Source of the DNA: Pseudorhodobacter turbinis
Lineage (GTDB): Bacteria; Pseudomonadota; Alphaproteobacteria; Rhodobacterales; Rhodobacteraceae
Direction: 5' to 3'
NCBI RefSeq assembly: GCF_005234135.1
Contig: NZ_CP039964.1
Coordinates: forward strand, 62,001 to 126,000
Length of the DNA stretch: 64,000 nucleotides
The translations under genes were made by a program, and so were the position numbers. Below are positions 36,655-48,300 of this stretch, in pieces (the stretch's first letter is position 1; each line of letters begins with the position of its first letter). The notes under the pieces were generated by a model, which did no database searches, was not told the DNA's origin, and worked only from the letters and a program-made list of their open reading frames with translations.

Positions 36655-37320
36655 ATGTCTATCGCTTGTACCCTTCGTGCTTGCCTTGCTGTTGCACTGG
36701 TTGGAATGGTCTTCCTTGATGCGCCGGCGACAGCACAAACAGCAGAGCTTCCGACAGCAACGGCCGAGGCAAAGGTCGCAGACTTGACGGGCTTCCGGTC
36801 TGCGCAATTCGGGGATGACGTGGATGCGGTGCTTGCGGCGATCAAAGCCGATTTCGGGTTGGAGGGCGATGCAGTCAAGCTTGGCCTGAACACGGTAGAA
36901 CGGACGCAGGTGATTACCATCTCTGTGCCGGATGTTCTGGCGGATGGCGGGATTGCGCAGATTTCCTATATCTTCGGGTATCAAAGCAAAACACTGATAC
37001 AGGTTGGCCTGTTATGGGCACCAGCCACCGATCCGGCGATGACGGATGCGATGCTTTATGCCAACGGCGATGTGTTGCGGGCGTTTTTGGCCTCGGCCGG
37101 ATATGTGCCCGAAACGGTGACGCGCGATGTTGTGCTGGAAAACGGGATTTTATTGTTCCGTGGATCGGATGCCAAAGGGCATACGGCGATTTTGCTGCTT
37201 CAGGGGCGTTTTGAGGAAAAGGACGGGCTGCGCACGCTGTTCCCCGAAAATCTGACGCTTTTGTATGCCGTCAGTCCTGACAATCCGGACATCCTGACGA
37301 TTAAAAAGGGAGATTTCTGA
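36655..37320 (+). CDS. Exported hypothetical protein between SapC and the adhesin
   Basis: The 221-residue protein has a signal peptide (MSIACTLRACLAVALVGMVFL, cleavage near ATAQ). The mature part (VADLTGFRSAQFGDDVDAVLAAIKADFGL) is alpha/beta and shows no motif I recognise. It is likely periplasmic. Its stop overlaps the ATG of the adhesin gene (TGATG arrangement), so translation is coupled. A chaperone-like or quality-control role for the unfolded adhesin in the periplasm would be plausible but is only inferred from position. Confidence 0.75.
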   Translation: MSIACTLRACLAVALVGMVFLDAPATAQTAELPTATAEAKVADLTGFRSAQFGDDVDAVLAAIKADFGLEGDAVKLGLNTVERTQVITISVPDVLADGGIAQISYIFGYQSKTLIQVGLLWAPATDPAMTDAMLYANGDVLRAFLASAGYVPETVTRDVVLENGILLFRGSDAKGHTAILLLQGRFEEKDGLRTLFPENLTLLYAVSPDNPDILTIKKGDF

Positions 37321-40300
37321 TGGGCGAGCGCGTTGATGTGCATCACTTGGAAGAGTCTCGACTGCATAAAGCACGCCAACGGCGTGCTTTTTTTAATCAA
37401 CTTCTGGTCAGTGCAAGCCCGCTTGTTATGGGCGCCCTGATTGGGGCCGGTGTTGTGGAGCCTGTCTTTGCACAGGCGGTTAACCTTGATCTGACGGCCA
37501 ACAACATCATCCCGGATGGTCGTACGCGGACCACCATTAAGACAACTGGCAAGACGTCGCGGATCTCGACCAAAACCGTGTCGGGGGATGTCGGGTTCAA
37601 CACCTTTTCCGATTTCCAGCAGGCGGCCGGTACGCGTGTTGATTTGCTGATGCCGGATGGTGCGGGAAACCTGGTCAACATCGTCAAAAATGGCGTTGTG
37701 ATCAATGGTGAGCTTAACAGCGTCATGAATGGCGAGATTGGCGGGAATATTTTCTTCTCGTCGTCGAATGGTTTCATCGTTGGCCAGAACGGGCGTGTTA
37801 ATGTCGGCTCGCTGACCGTGAATACCCCGACCAAAGAGTTTTTGGATCGGGTCGTACGCGCAGATGGATCCGTTAACAATGGCGTTGCACGCCAGCTTAT
37901 GCGCGGCGAAATTCCGATGTCTTCGGATGGCAATATTGCCATCATGGGGCAGGTGAATGCCAAAGGGTCGATTACCTTACAGGGCCATACTGTGTCCGTT
38001 AACGGCGACAGCGGGCCATTGACCGGCACCGACCTGAGCCAGCGCACCAAATTCAACGCAACCGTCAACGCAACGGGCATGGTTGAGGGCGGGGCGCTTG
38101 TTGCCTCGGGGGGGCGGATTTCGATTGTCGCCAAGGGCGCGGCACGCATTGCCGGCCGTGTTGACGTAAATGCCAAGACGTCTGGCGAAAAGGCGGGCAA
38201 GATCTCGATCACGGGCGGCGACATTGCTGTTGAAAGCGATGCCTCGCTGACGGCCGCAGGTGATGCGGGCGGCGAGATTGTTGTCTTTGCCGATGGCGGT
38301 CTTGTGGTGCAGGACGGTGCAACCCTGAATGCGGCTGGCCTTGGCGCGGGCGATGGCGGGTTCATCGAGCTGTCTGGGCGCGATGCGCATATCGGCACCG
38401 TTAACCTTAACCTGTCGTCGGGCAGCGGCACGGCGGGCACCTTGCTGATCGATCCGTTCAACCTGTTCATCGGCGGTGCGTCCACCCTGTCCGGCCCGTC
38501 GGATGATGCCAGCATTTCCACCAATATCATCAGCAGCGGCGCCAATATCCGTTTGGAGGCCGATAACTCGATCACCGTCGTCGCGGGTGGTATTCTTGAC
38601 AGCCGGATTATGACGGCTGGCGTGTCCACAGGCAATTCGGGCAGCATCACCCTTGATGCGCCGATGATCACGCTTGAGGACGGCTCCAAGGTGCTGGCGG
38701 GCGTTACCACGGGCGCTGCATTTGCGGGGGGCGATGTTACCTTTAACGCGGTGCGGGCCAATGGCGGGGCGGCAGGCATTGTGATCGGCAACGGCGGTGC
38801 GGGTGGCCCCGAGCTGACGGGCCGGAACATCACATTGACCGCCAGCTCTACCGTGGATCAAAGCAGTTTGCTGTTGGCACTGCCGACAGCAACAGCGCAG
38901 ATCACCACGCATGGCGGCACGATTTCGGCATCTGGAACGTTCAAAGCCACAGCGACAGCAACCGCAGCCGGCGGGCTGACCCTGCTGCCGCTTGGCGTTG
39001 TGGTGACCAATGTTACCTCGGGCGTTGATATCAAAGGGGGCACCATCCTGTCCGCCGCCGCGTTGGACGTGACGGCGGCATCGACGACCGTGTCATCCAT
39101 CGTGACGGAATCGCTGGCCCCTGTGGATTCTTCGGCGGATGGTGCCGTGGCGGTTTCAACGATCAACAGCACCGCGATTGCGCGTGTTGGCGGGGCTGCG
39201 GTGGTGAAGGTCACGGGGGCGACAAGCCTGAGCGCGGAAAACAGTGTGACCTCGACCTCGGATGCGACACCGGCGGCTGCGGCCTTTGGGGCCAGCGTGG
39301 GCGTCAGCGTGATTAACGCCGTCACGACCGCCGAAATCGCCGAAGGGGCATCTGTTACAACCGGCTCTCTGGCAATCGGCGCCGCAACAACCACAAGCGT
39401 TAACGTCAAAGCCATCGCCGGCGCAGGCGGGGCCACCGAGCCGTCGACCGGAAGCCAGGCCGTGACATATCTGACCGACAGCAAATATGGCGGTCAGGCA
39501 ACAACGGATGATGGCGGCGTGTCAGTTGCCGGCGCGATTGCAATTTCCGACCTTACCTCGACCACGAATGCGCGCATCAATTCAACCGCCGTGACAAATG
39601 CGGCCGGGGCTGTCAGCGTTTCGACAAGCAGTGCCAATAACGCCGCTGTCATTGCCGATGGCTCTGCTGTGGACTCGGACACCGGGGTTGGTGTTGCCTT
39701 GGGGATCAATATCGCCAAAGTGGCGAATGATGCGGTTATCACAAGCGCTGTCAATGCCGCCAGCGCATCGCTTTCGTCGCTTCGGCCTGCTGCGGGCAAT
39801 GTCTTTACCACAACAGCGACGTCCGGTGCAGGGGCGACGGATGTGGGCCTTGCCGGGTCATTCGCCTTGAACCTGATTGATACGCAGGCAATGGCGCGCG
39901 TCGCCTCCGGTTCTGTTGTTACGGTGGCGGGCGGGGCGGTGTCTCTGGCGGCGGACAATGCGACGCAATCCAGGGCAAGCGCATTGCCGACTGGCGGTGG
40001 TGCCTCGGGCAAGAGTGTCGGCGTGGGGGCCGGCATCGCGATGAATATCGCGTCCAACCGCAGCACGGCGGAGGTTTCTGACGGCGGTGTTGTTACGGGT
40101 GCGGATGATCTGACGCTTGCGGCGTCGGGGACCTATGCGGGGGTGACCAAGGCCGAGGCGGGGTCGTCGGGGGGCGTGTCGGTCACGCCTGCGCTGGCGC
40201 TGTCGATGATCAACAACACGACGACGGCGCGTTTGGGCACGGGCGGCCCGCAATCGGTTACGGGCGATGTGATCGTGTCGGCGGCACAATCCTCGACCAT

Positions 40301-42320
40301 CACGACCGAGGCTTCGGGCAAGGCCGCCGGATCGAAGGCTGCCATAGGTGCCGCCCTTGCGCTTGCGCTGGTCGACGACCGCGCGCTTGCCACCACGGCC
40401 CGCAATGTCGCCGCCACCGGGGCAGTCTCGTTCACGGCTGCCGGGGCGTCATTGTCAGGCCTGAAAGCAGAAGCCTCGGCTGTGGGGGCGGCAGCGGAGG
40501 ATGAGGCCGCAGGCGGCGGTGATGTGGACACGACGGTGACCGGCTCTTTGACCTCGGGCAAGGACAAGCAGGCGGCGGCGGGCGTGGGCGATGATGACCA
40601 GCGCGATGCCACCGCCACGGCGGCCGCGGATGAGGAGGGGCGGTCTGCCTCGACATCGGAAGGCAAGGTTTCTGTTGCGGCGGCGGTTGGCGTTAATGTG
40701 CAAACCTCGACTGTGACGGCCGCGATCCCGGACGGGGTCGCGATTTCTGCGAACGGCGTTCTGACGCTGGCGGCGATGAACAATACCGACGGCAAGATCG
40801 AAGCGGTTGGCGATGCCGTTGGCACCAAGGATGACGCGGGCGAGATGCCGCCTGCATCAAAGGTCGGTATTGGGGCCGCGGTCGCGGTGAACGTGGTCAA
40901 GGCGCGCAATGACGCGCTTTTGGGGGATGCTGCGCATAGCGCGGGGGGGCTTTCGCTATCGGCGACCAAGCGCGATGTTGCGGCCTATATGGCGGACCCT
41001 GCGACGGCGGCGCTGCGCGGGGATGTGTATCTGGCCAAGGCCTCGTCGGGGGCAGGCGGGTCCAAGGTTGGGATCGCGGGTTCGGTTGCGCTGAACCTTT
41101 TGGATACGCAATCGGTGGCTCGCGTGTCGGGGGCCGCGACAGTGGCAGTCACTGGCGGCGGTGCCGTGTCGCTTGTTACCGACAATCGCACGGATGCCAC
41201 GGCAGAGGCGCTGCCGGTTGGCGGCGGTGCGACGGGGGCGACGGTTGGCGTTGGCGCGTCGGTTGCGATGAATATTCTGGCGAACCGTTCGTTGGCGGAG
41301 GTTTCTGACGGCGGTGTTGTTACGGGTGCGGATGATCTGACGCTTGCGGCGTCGGGGACCTATGCGGGGGTGACCAAGGCCGAGGCGGGGTCGTCGGGGG
41401 GCGTGTCGGTCACGCCTGCGCTGGCGCTGTCGATGATCAACAACACGACGACGGCGCGTTTGGGCACGGGCGGCCCGCAATCGGTTACGGGCGATGTGAT
41501 CGTGTCGGCGGCACAATCCTCGACCATCACGACCGAGGCTTCGGGCAAGGCCGCCGGATCGAAGGCTGCCATAGGTGCCGCCCTTGCGCTTGCGCTGGTC
41601 GACGACCGCGCGCTTGCCACCACGGCCCGCAATGTCGCCGCCACCGGGGCAGTCTCGTTCACGGCTGCCGGGGCGTCATTGTCAGGCCTGAAAGCAGAAG
41701 CCTCGGCTGTGGGGGCGGCAGCGGAGGATGAGGCCGCAGGCGGCGGTGATGTGGACACGACGGTGACCGGCTCTTTGACCTCGGGCAAGGACAAGCAGGC
41801 GGCGGCGGGCGTGGGCGATGATGACCAGCGCGATGCCACCGCCACGGCGGCCGCGGATGAGGAGGGGCGGTCTGCCTCGACATCGGAAGGCAAGGTTTCT
41901 GTTGCGGCGGCGGTTGGCGTTAATGTGCAAACCTCGACTGTGACGGCCGCGATCCCGGACGGGGTCGCGATTTCTGCGAACGGCGTTCTGACGCTGGCGG
42001 CGATGAACAATACCGACGGCAAGATCGAAGCGGTTGGCGATGCCGTTGGCACCAAGGATGACGCGGGCGAGATGCCGCCTGCATCAAAGGTCGGTATTGG
42101 GGCCGCGGTCGCGGTGAACGTGGTCAAGGCGCGCAATGACGCGCTTTTGGGGGATGCTGCGCATAGCGCGGGGGGCTTTCGCTATCGGCGACCAAGCGCG
42201 ATGTTGCGGCCTATATGGCGGACCCTGCGACGGCGGCGCTGCGCGGGGATGTGTATCTGGCCAAGGCCTCGTCGGGGGCAGGCGGGTCCAAGGTTGGGAT
42301 CGCGGGTTCGGTTGCGCTGA
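37320..42320 (+). CDS. N-terminal fragment of the adhesin as the sequence stands
   Basis: The readable frame gives 1666 residues: signal peptide, secretion domain, early beta-helix repeats, one full 409-residue repeat and most of the second. The frame is lost at the 6-G tract at 42170-42175 where the parallel copies have 7 G, and a nonsense tail (FRYRRPSAMLRPIW) ends at 42320. If the deletion is real, only this fragment could be exported, as an unanchored truncated adhesin. Confidence 0.7.
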   Translation: MGERVDVHHLEESRLHKARQRRAFFNQLLVSASPLVMGALIGAGVVEPVFAQAVNLDLTANNIIPDGRTRTTIKTTGKTSRISTKTVSGDVGFNTFSDFQQAAGTRVDLLMPDGAGNLVNIVKNGVVINGELNSVMNGEIGGNIFFSSSNGFIVGQNGRVNVGSLTVNTPTKEFLDRVVRADGSVNNGVARQLMRGEIPMSSDGNIAIMGQVNAKGSITLQGHTVSVNGDSGPLTGTDLSQRTKFNATVNATGMVEGGALVASGGRISIVAKGAARIAGRVDVNAKTSGEKAGKISITGGDIAVESDASLTAAGDAGGEIVVFADGGLVVQDGATLNAAGLGAGDGGFIELSGRDAHIGTVNLNLSSGSGTAGTLLIDPFNLFIGGASTLSGPSDDASISTNIISSGANIRLEADNSITVVAGGILDSRIMTAGVSTGNSGSITLDAPMITLEDGSKVLAGVTTGAAFAGGDVTFNAVRANGGAAGIVIGNGGAGGPELTGRNITLTASSTVDQSSLLLALPTATAQITTHGGTISASGTFKATATATAAGGLTLLPLGVVVTNVTSGVDIKGGTILSAAALDVTAASTTVSSIVTESLAPVDSSADGAVAVSTINSTAIARVGGAAVVKVTGATSLSAENSVTSTSDATPAAAAFGASVGVSVINAVTTAEIAEGASVTTGSLAIGAATTTSVNVKAIAGAGGATEPSTGSQAVTYLTDSKYGGQATTDDGGVSVAGAIAISDLTSTTNARINSTAVTNAAGAVSVSTSSANNAAVIADGSAVDSDTGVGVALGINIAKVANDAVITSAVNAASASLSSLRPAAGNVFTTTATSGAGATDVGLAGSFALNLIDTQAMARVASGSVVTVAGGAVSLAADNATQSRASALPTGGGASGKSVGVGAGIAMNIASNRSTAEVSDGGVVTGADDLTLAASGTYAGVTKAEAGSSGGVSVTPALALSMINNTTTARLGTGGPQSVTGDVIVSAAQSSTITTEASGKAAGSKAAIGAALALALVDDRALATTARNVAATGAVSFTAAGASLSGLKAEASAVGAAAEDEAAGGGDVDTTVTGSLTSGKDKQAAAGVGDDDQRDATATAAADEEGRSASTSEGKVSVAAAVGVNVQTSTVTAAIPDGVAISANGVLTLAAMNNTDGKIEAVGDAVGTKDDAGEMPPASKVGIGAAVAVNVVKARNDALLGDAAHSAGGLSLSATKRDVAAYMADPATAALRGDVYLAKASSGAGGSKVGIAGSVALNLLDTQSVARVSGAATVAVTGGGAVSLVTDNRTDATAEALPVGGGATGATVGVGASVAMNILANRSLAEVSDGGVVTGADDLTLAASGTYAGVTKAEAGSSGGVSVTPALALSMINNTTTARLGTGGPQSVTGDVIVSAAQSSTITTEASGKAAGSKAAIGAALALALVDDRALATTARNVAATGAVSFTAAGASLSGLKAEASAVGAAAEDEAAGGGDVDTTVTGSLTSGKDKQAAAGVGDDDQRDATATAAADEEGRSASTSEGKVSVAAAVGVNVQTSTVTAAIPDGVAISANGVLTLAAMNNTDGKIEAVGDAVGTKDDAGEMPPASKVGIGAAVAVNVVKARNDALLGDAAHSAGGFRYRRPSAMLRPIWRTLRRRRCAGMCIWPRPRRGQAGPRLGSRVRLR

Positions 42321-45300
42321 ACCTTTTGGATACGCAATCGGTGGCTCGCGTGTCGGGGGCCGCGACAGTGGCAGTCACTGGCGGCGGTGCCGTGTCGCTT
42401 GTTACCGACAATCGCACGGATGCCACGGCAGAGGCGCTGCCGGTTGGCGGCGGTGCGACGGGGGCGACGGTTGGCGTTGGCGCGTCGGTTGCGATGAATA
42501 TTCTGGCGAACCGTTCGTTGGCGGAGGTTTCTGACGGCGGTGTTGTTACGGGTGCGGATGATCTGACGCTTGCGGCGTCGGGGACCTATGCGGGGGTGAC
42601 CAAGGCCGAGGCGGGGTCGTCGGGGGCGTGTCGGTCACGCCTGCGCTGGCGCTGTCGATGATCAACAACACGACGACGGCGCGTTTGGGCACGGGCGGCC
42701 CGCAATCGGTTACGGGCGATGTGATCGTGTCGGCGGCACAATCCTCGACCATCACGACCGAGGCTTCGGGCAAGGCCGCCGGATCGAAGGCTGCCATAGG
42801 TGCCGCCCTTGCGCTTGCGCTGGTCGACGACCGCGCGCTTGCCACCACGGCCCGCAATGTCGCCGCCACCGGGGCAGTCTCGTTCACGGCTGCCGGGGCG
42901 TCATTGTCAGGCCTGAAAGCAGAAGCCTCGGCTGTGGGGGCGGCAGCGGAGGATGAGGCCGCAGGCGGCGGTGATGTGGACACGACGGTGACCGGCTCTT
43001 TGACCTCGGGCAAGGACAAGCAGGCGGCGGCGGGCGTGGGCGATGATGACCAGCGCGATGCCACCGCCACGGCGGCCGCGGATGAGGAGGGGCGGTCTGC
43101 CTCGACATCGGAAGGCAAGGTTTCTGTTGCGGCGGCGGTTGGCGTTAATGTGCAAACCTCGACTGTGACGGCCGCGATCCCGGACGGGGTCGCGATTTCT
43201 GCGAACGGCGTTCTGACGCTGGCGGCGATGAACAATACCGACGGCAAGATCGAAGCGGTTGGCGATGCCGTTGGCACCAAGGATGACGCGGGCGAGATGC
43301 CGCCTGCATCAAAGGTCGGTATTGGGGCCGCGGTCGCGGTGAACGTGGTCAAGGCGCGCAATGACGCGCTTTTGGGGGATGCTGCGCATAGCGCGGGGGG
43401 GCTTTCGCTATCGGCGACCAAGCGCGATGTTGCGGCCTATATGGCGGACCCTGCGACGGCGGCGCTGCGCGGGGATGTGTATCTGGCCAAGGCCTCGTCG
43501 GGGGCAGGCGGGTCCAAGGTTGGGATCGCGGGTTCGGTTGCGCTGAACCTTTTGGATACGCAATCGGTGGCTCGCGTGTCGGGGGCCGCGACAGTGGCAG
43601 TCACTGGCGGCGGTGCCGTGTCGCTTGTTACCGACAATCGCACGGATGCCACGGCAGAGGCGCTGCCGGTTGGCGGCGGTGCGACGGGGGCGACGGTTGG
43701 CGTTGGCGCGTCGGTTGCGATGAATATTCTGGCGAACCGTTCGTTGGCGGAGGTTTCTGACGGCGGTGTTGTTACGGGTGCGGATGATCTGACGCTTGCG
43801 GCGTCGGGGACCTATGCGGGGGTGACCAAGGCCGAGGCGGGGTCGTCGGGGGGCGTGTCGGTCACGCCTGCGCTGGCGCTGTCGATGATCAACAACACGA
43901 CGACGGCGCGTTTGGGCACGGGCGGCCCGCAATCGGTTACGGGCGATGTGATCGTGTCGGCGGCACAATCCTCGACCATCACGACCGAGGCTTCGGGCAA
44001 GGCCGCCGGATCGAAGGCTGCCATAGGTGCCGCCCTTGCGCTTGCGCTGGTCGACGACCGCGCGCTTGCCACCACGGCCCGCAATGTCACCGCCACCGGG
44101 GCGGTCTCGTTCACGGCAAGCGGGATTTCCGCTTCGACCTTGACCTCGGTTGCAAGTGCATCGGGCGCGAAAGATGCAAAAGATGCGGATGCGGCCCCGA
44201 CCAGTACGGGTGGGGATAGCGTTGACAAAACGGCAACCAAGGAATTTCAGGCGGGTTCCGGCAAGCAGAAAACCGCGGGTGTAGGCGATGCCAACCAGCA
44301 GTCGGCCACAACGACTGCCGCGAATGATGAAGATGGCCGCTCGGCGAAAACCTCGGAGGGCAAGGTGGCTGTGGCTGCCGCTGTTGCGATCAACGTGCAG
44401 ACCTCGCGGGTTGATGCCCTTGTTCCCGATGGCGTGCGTATTGCAGCGGGTGGCGCGATCAATGTTGCCTCGGGTGCGACGACAAGCGGCGCTGCGCGCT
44501 CTGACGGGCAGGCCGTTAAGGGCGAAGACGGGGCCACTTCGGAGGTTGGCATCGGCGTCGCGGTGTCGGTCAACGTGGTCAAGGAAATCAACACAGCCTA
44601 TCTGGGTGCGGCGGTGCATTCCGGCGCGGGTGTAAATGTACGGGCCTTGCAGGCAACGGGTGCGGCGACGGATACGTTTCTTGCCTCGGCCATCTCGGGT
44701 GCCGGCGGCTCCAAGGTCGGCATTGCGGGATCGGTTGCGCTGAATATCCTGACGCTTGAGACCTCGGCGCAGATTGCCGGTGGGGCCGTGGTCGCGGCGG
44801 GTGCCGGTACCTCAAACCTGCAAGCGGTGAACATGATTTCGGCCACAGCCACGGCGGCCCCTTCGGACGAAGGTGTAACCGGCGGCAAGGTGGGCGTAGG
44901 CGCATCTTTTGCAATGAACCTGATAGAGGCCACGACCAGTGCGGAACTGCGCGATGGGGCCACCTTGACGGGGGGCACGGGCCTTGCGGTTGCGGCGACA
45001 TCGGGGCTTGATACCACGACAGAAGCCTCGGCAGGGGCGGCAGGCGGTATTGCGGTGGATGCATCGGTTGCCTTGGCGCTTTTGAATCAGACCACGGTTG
45101 CGCGGATCGGAACCGGCGCCGCCCTGACAATGGGGGCAGGTGCGGTTAGCGTTATTGCGGCCAATACCGGCACGAATATTGCGAAATCGACCGGCGAGAA
45201 CAAATCCGACAAGGTGGGTGTTGGCGCATCGGCGGCTGTCGTTCTGGGGAACGGGCTTTCGGGTGGGGCGCTGAACAACACGTCGCTGACGACTGCGGTA

Positions 45301-48300
45301 CTGGCGCGCTCGGTGACGGCGGGTGCGGTAACGATTAACGCGTCGGCGGCGCGCAGCTATGATGCCAATGCCACGGCGACGGCGGGCGGCGGTGATTTCT
45401 CCTCGACGGATGAGAAGAAGAACGACAAAACCGGCGGTACCTCGACCACAGCGGATTCGCTGGACAAGACCAAGGACAGCCAGCGCGATCAGGACGGAAA
45501 ATCCACGGGCGCCAAGGTGACTATCGCGGCGGCTGCGGGCATTGCGGCGGCGCAAGATGTGGTGACCGCGCGGCTGGAAGGCGTCACGGTCAATGCCTCG
45601 GGTGCGGTCAGCATCACGGCGACGAACACCGTCGGCATGACGGCATCGGGAATTGGTGCCGCCAAAAATTCGAGCAGCAAGGTCGGCATCGGTGTCGGCG
45701 TTGGTTTGGCGATTTTGAACAACACCACGACGGCCAATATCGCCAATGGTGCGATCATTACCAATGCAAATGGCCTGAGCTTGTCAGCCACCTCGCGCGA
45801 AAACGCGTCAGAGCCTTATCTTTCGAAACTAAGCGCGCTTGGTATTGCCGGGGCATCGGGCAAGAACGTGTCTGTTGCGGGCGCGCTGGCTGTTGCCATC
45901 TCTACCGGCGAGACCGAGGCCAGCATCGGCAGCAATGTCACTGTCACCAATGGCGGCGCGATGTCGGTTGCGGTGGACAACGAAAGCAACCTCTCGGCCA
46001 AGGCGCTCGCGGGGTCGGTCTCGACCAGCGGGATCGCGGTTGGCGGGTCCATTGCCGTTGTTGTGGCCCAAAAGGATTATGAGGCCAGCGTTGGCGCGAA
46101 TAGCAACCTGACCGGCAGCGCGCTGTCAGTGACGGCGATTAACCGCAAAATCGATGCGGCACCGGATTTCGATTTTACAAACCTTGATGATCTGGAAGCC
46201 TTCGGGGATCTGCTAAAAGATCTGGCGACAAGTAAATTGCTAGGTAATTCAAACTATTACGTAGAGGCCATTGGCGGTGCCGGTGGGTCCGGTGTGGCTG
46301 TTCAGGGCTCATTTGGGGTTATGGTCTTTTCGGATAATCTGTCGGCCAGCATTGGGACGGGTGCGACGATAAATGTCGGGACGGGGGCCGCCGCCCTATC
46401 CGCGAACAGTGCCTTTGTGGCGAAATCTTTGTCGGGGGCGCTGTCTGCCAGCACATCCAGCGCGGCTGTTGGCGTGTCGTCAACGGTTGTGGTCAGCTCG
46501 GGCACGACAATTGCGCAGTTGGCGGATAACGCCCGCGTCACCTCGGCGGGGTCATTCTCGAACATCGCATCGGCATCGCAGGATATTCGCAGCTATGCGG
46601 CCGCAGCCTCGGCGGCGTCATCGGCGGGCGTTTCAGGTGTGGCAGGCGTGGTCACATCGAACAATCGGGTCGAGGCGCTGATGGGGCGCGGGGCGCGCGT
46701 TACGATTTCGGGGGCCGGCGCTGTGTCGCTTGATGCGACCAATACCTTTAAAATCTTTGGTCTGGCGGCTGGCGTGGGCGTTGGCAGCACCGCAGGCATC
46801 GGGGCGGCGGCGACTGTGGTCGTGGTCGACAACACAACACGCGCAGCGCTTGGCGATGGCACATCGGTTGCGGACCGCGCCGAGATCAACACAAACGGCG
46901 CAATTTCCATCCGCGCAACGGCCACGGAAGATGGCGATCTGTTCAGCGTTGCGGGCGCTGCGGGTGGCACGGCAGGCGTCGGGGCCGGGGCCGGGATCTA
47001 CGTTCTGGGCACGACGACCGAGGCGCGGATTGGCAGTTATGCCAAGGTCGGGAATGCGTACAATGCGGGGTCTCTTGTTGTTGCGGCTTCGGACATGTCG
47101 CGGCTGTTTGCGGTTGCCGGTGCTGCCGGTGCCGGGGGCACTGCGGGCGCAGGCGCGGGCGTTGCGGTTGGGGTGATCAACAAGACCATCACGGCCGAAA
47201 TCGGCGCGTCAACTTTGGTCGAGGCAGGCAATGTCATCATCGATGCGAAAAGCGCCGAGAAGGTGTTCAATACCACCGCCGGTGTTGGCGTTGGCGGAAC
47301 CGCCGGTCTGGCGGGGGCTGTCACGGTGCTTGCGGTCAATCCGACAACGACGGCCCGTATTGGTTCATCGTCGCGTGTGCTGGCCGATGGCAATGTGGCT
47401 GTTATGGCCGATAGCAAGACCGAGATTGATATGCTTGACGGCGCCTTTGCCGCAGGGACGGCGGGCGTTGGCGCATCGGTTGGTGTGACGGTTATCAATG
47501 CCACCACCTTGGCGACTGTGGATGCAAACGCTGAGGTGACCGCGCTTGGCAATGGGGCAGAGCAAAGCTTTATCACGGGCTATACCTCGAATTTTGCGAA
47601 TTACGGGGCTGATGACGGTTTTGCTGCGGCGGACTTCAAGGCAGATTCGACGGCAGAGCTTACGGATGCGAATGCCGCCGCAGCGCGCAGCGTCGGTCTT
47701 CAGCTTCTAACGCAGAGCCGGACTTCGACCCCCACAATGGCAAACGCGCGTGGCGTGATCGTGAATGCATCGGATAAGACCTCTGTGCGTGCGCTGTCTG
47801 TTGCCGGTGCGGTTGGAGCGGTTGGTGTGGCGATCTCGGCGGGCGTGCCGGTGATCACCACAAACACCAAGGCGCGGATCGGCGCTGGCGCGCAGATCAA
47901 CCGCATTGCGGGCACGGCGGCGGATGTACAAAACGTCAATGTGGGCGCTGCAAGCGATGTTTACACGCTGGGCTTTTCCGGCGCTGTTGCAGGCGGTTCC
48001 GTTGGTGTCGGCGCAGGCGCCAGCGTTATGGTGATCGATACCACGACCGAGGCGACCGTTGCGGCAGGTCAGGTAACGGCGCGCGGCGATGTCGTGGTCG
48101 CGGCACGCGCGACCCAGGATATCGTTGGGATTGGCGCGGCGGGTTCTGCAGGCACGGTTGGCGTTTCGGGCGGTATTTCGGTTATCGACGTGACGACCAA
48201 GACCAACGCGACCCTTGCCGGAACGGTAACCGCGCAGGGCAATGTGGATGTGATCGCCGATGATAGCACCCGCACGGGTGTCTTGGCGGGCGCGCTTGCG

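Larger units (their letters stand above)
40071..44085 (+). repeat. 1227-bp tandem repeats (three copies plus partial fourth) in the adhesin gene
   Basis: Units start at 40071, 41298, 42524 and 43750, with a 1227-bp (409-codon) period. Copies 2 and 3 are 1226 bp because each lacks one G. I saw no substitution between the copies where I compared them. The partial fourth copy diverges near 44085. Each unit encodes beta-helix repeats, an acidic Gln/Asp-rich loop (GDDDQRDATATAAADEEGRS) and an LRGDVYL segment. Confidence 0.92.

Noticed and set aside
37397-44619. Many long minus-strand frames opposite the adhesin gene
   Set aside because: They mirror the Ala/Thr/Val-rich, GC-skewed coding strand and repeat with the 1227-bp period; no start signals or families were recognised.
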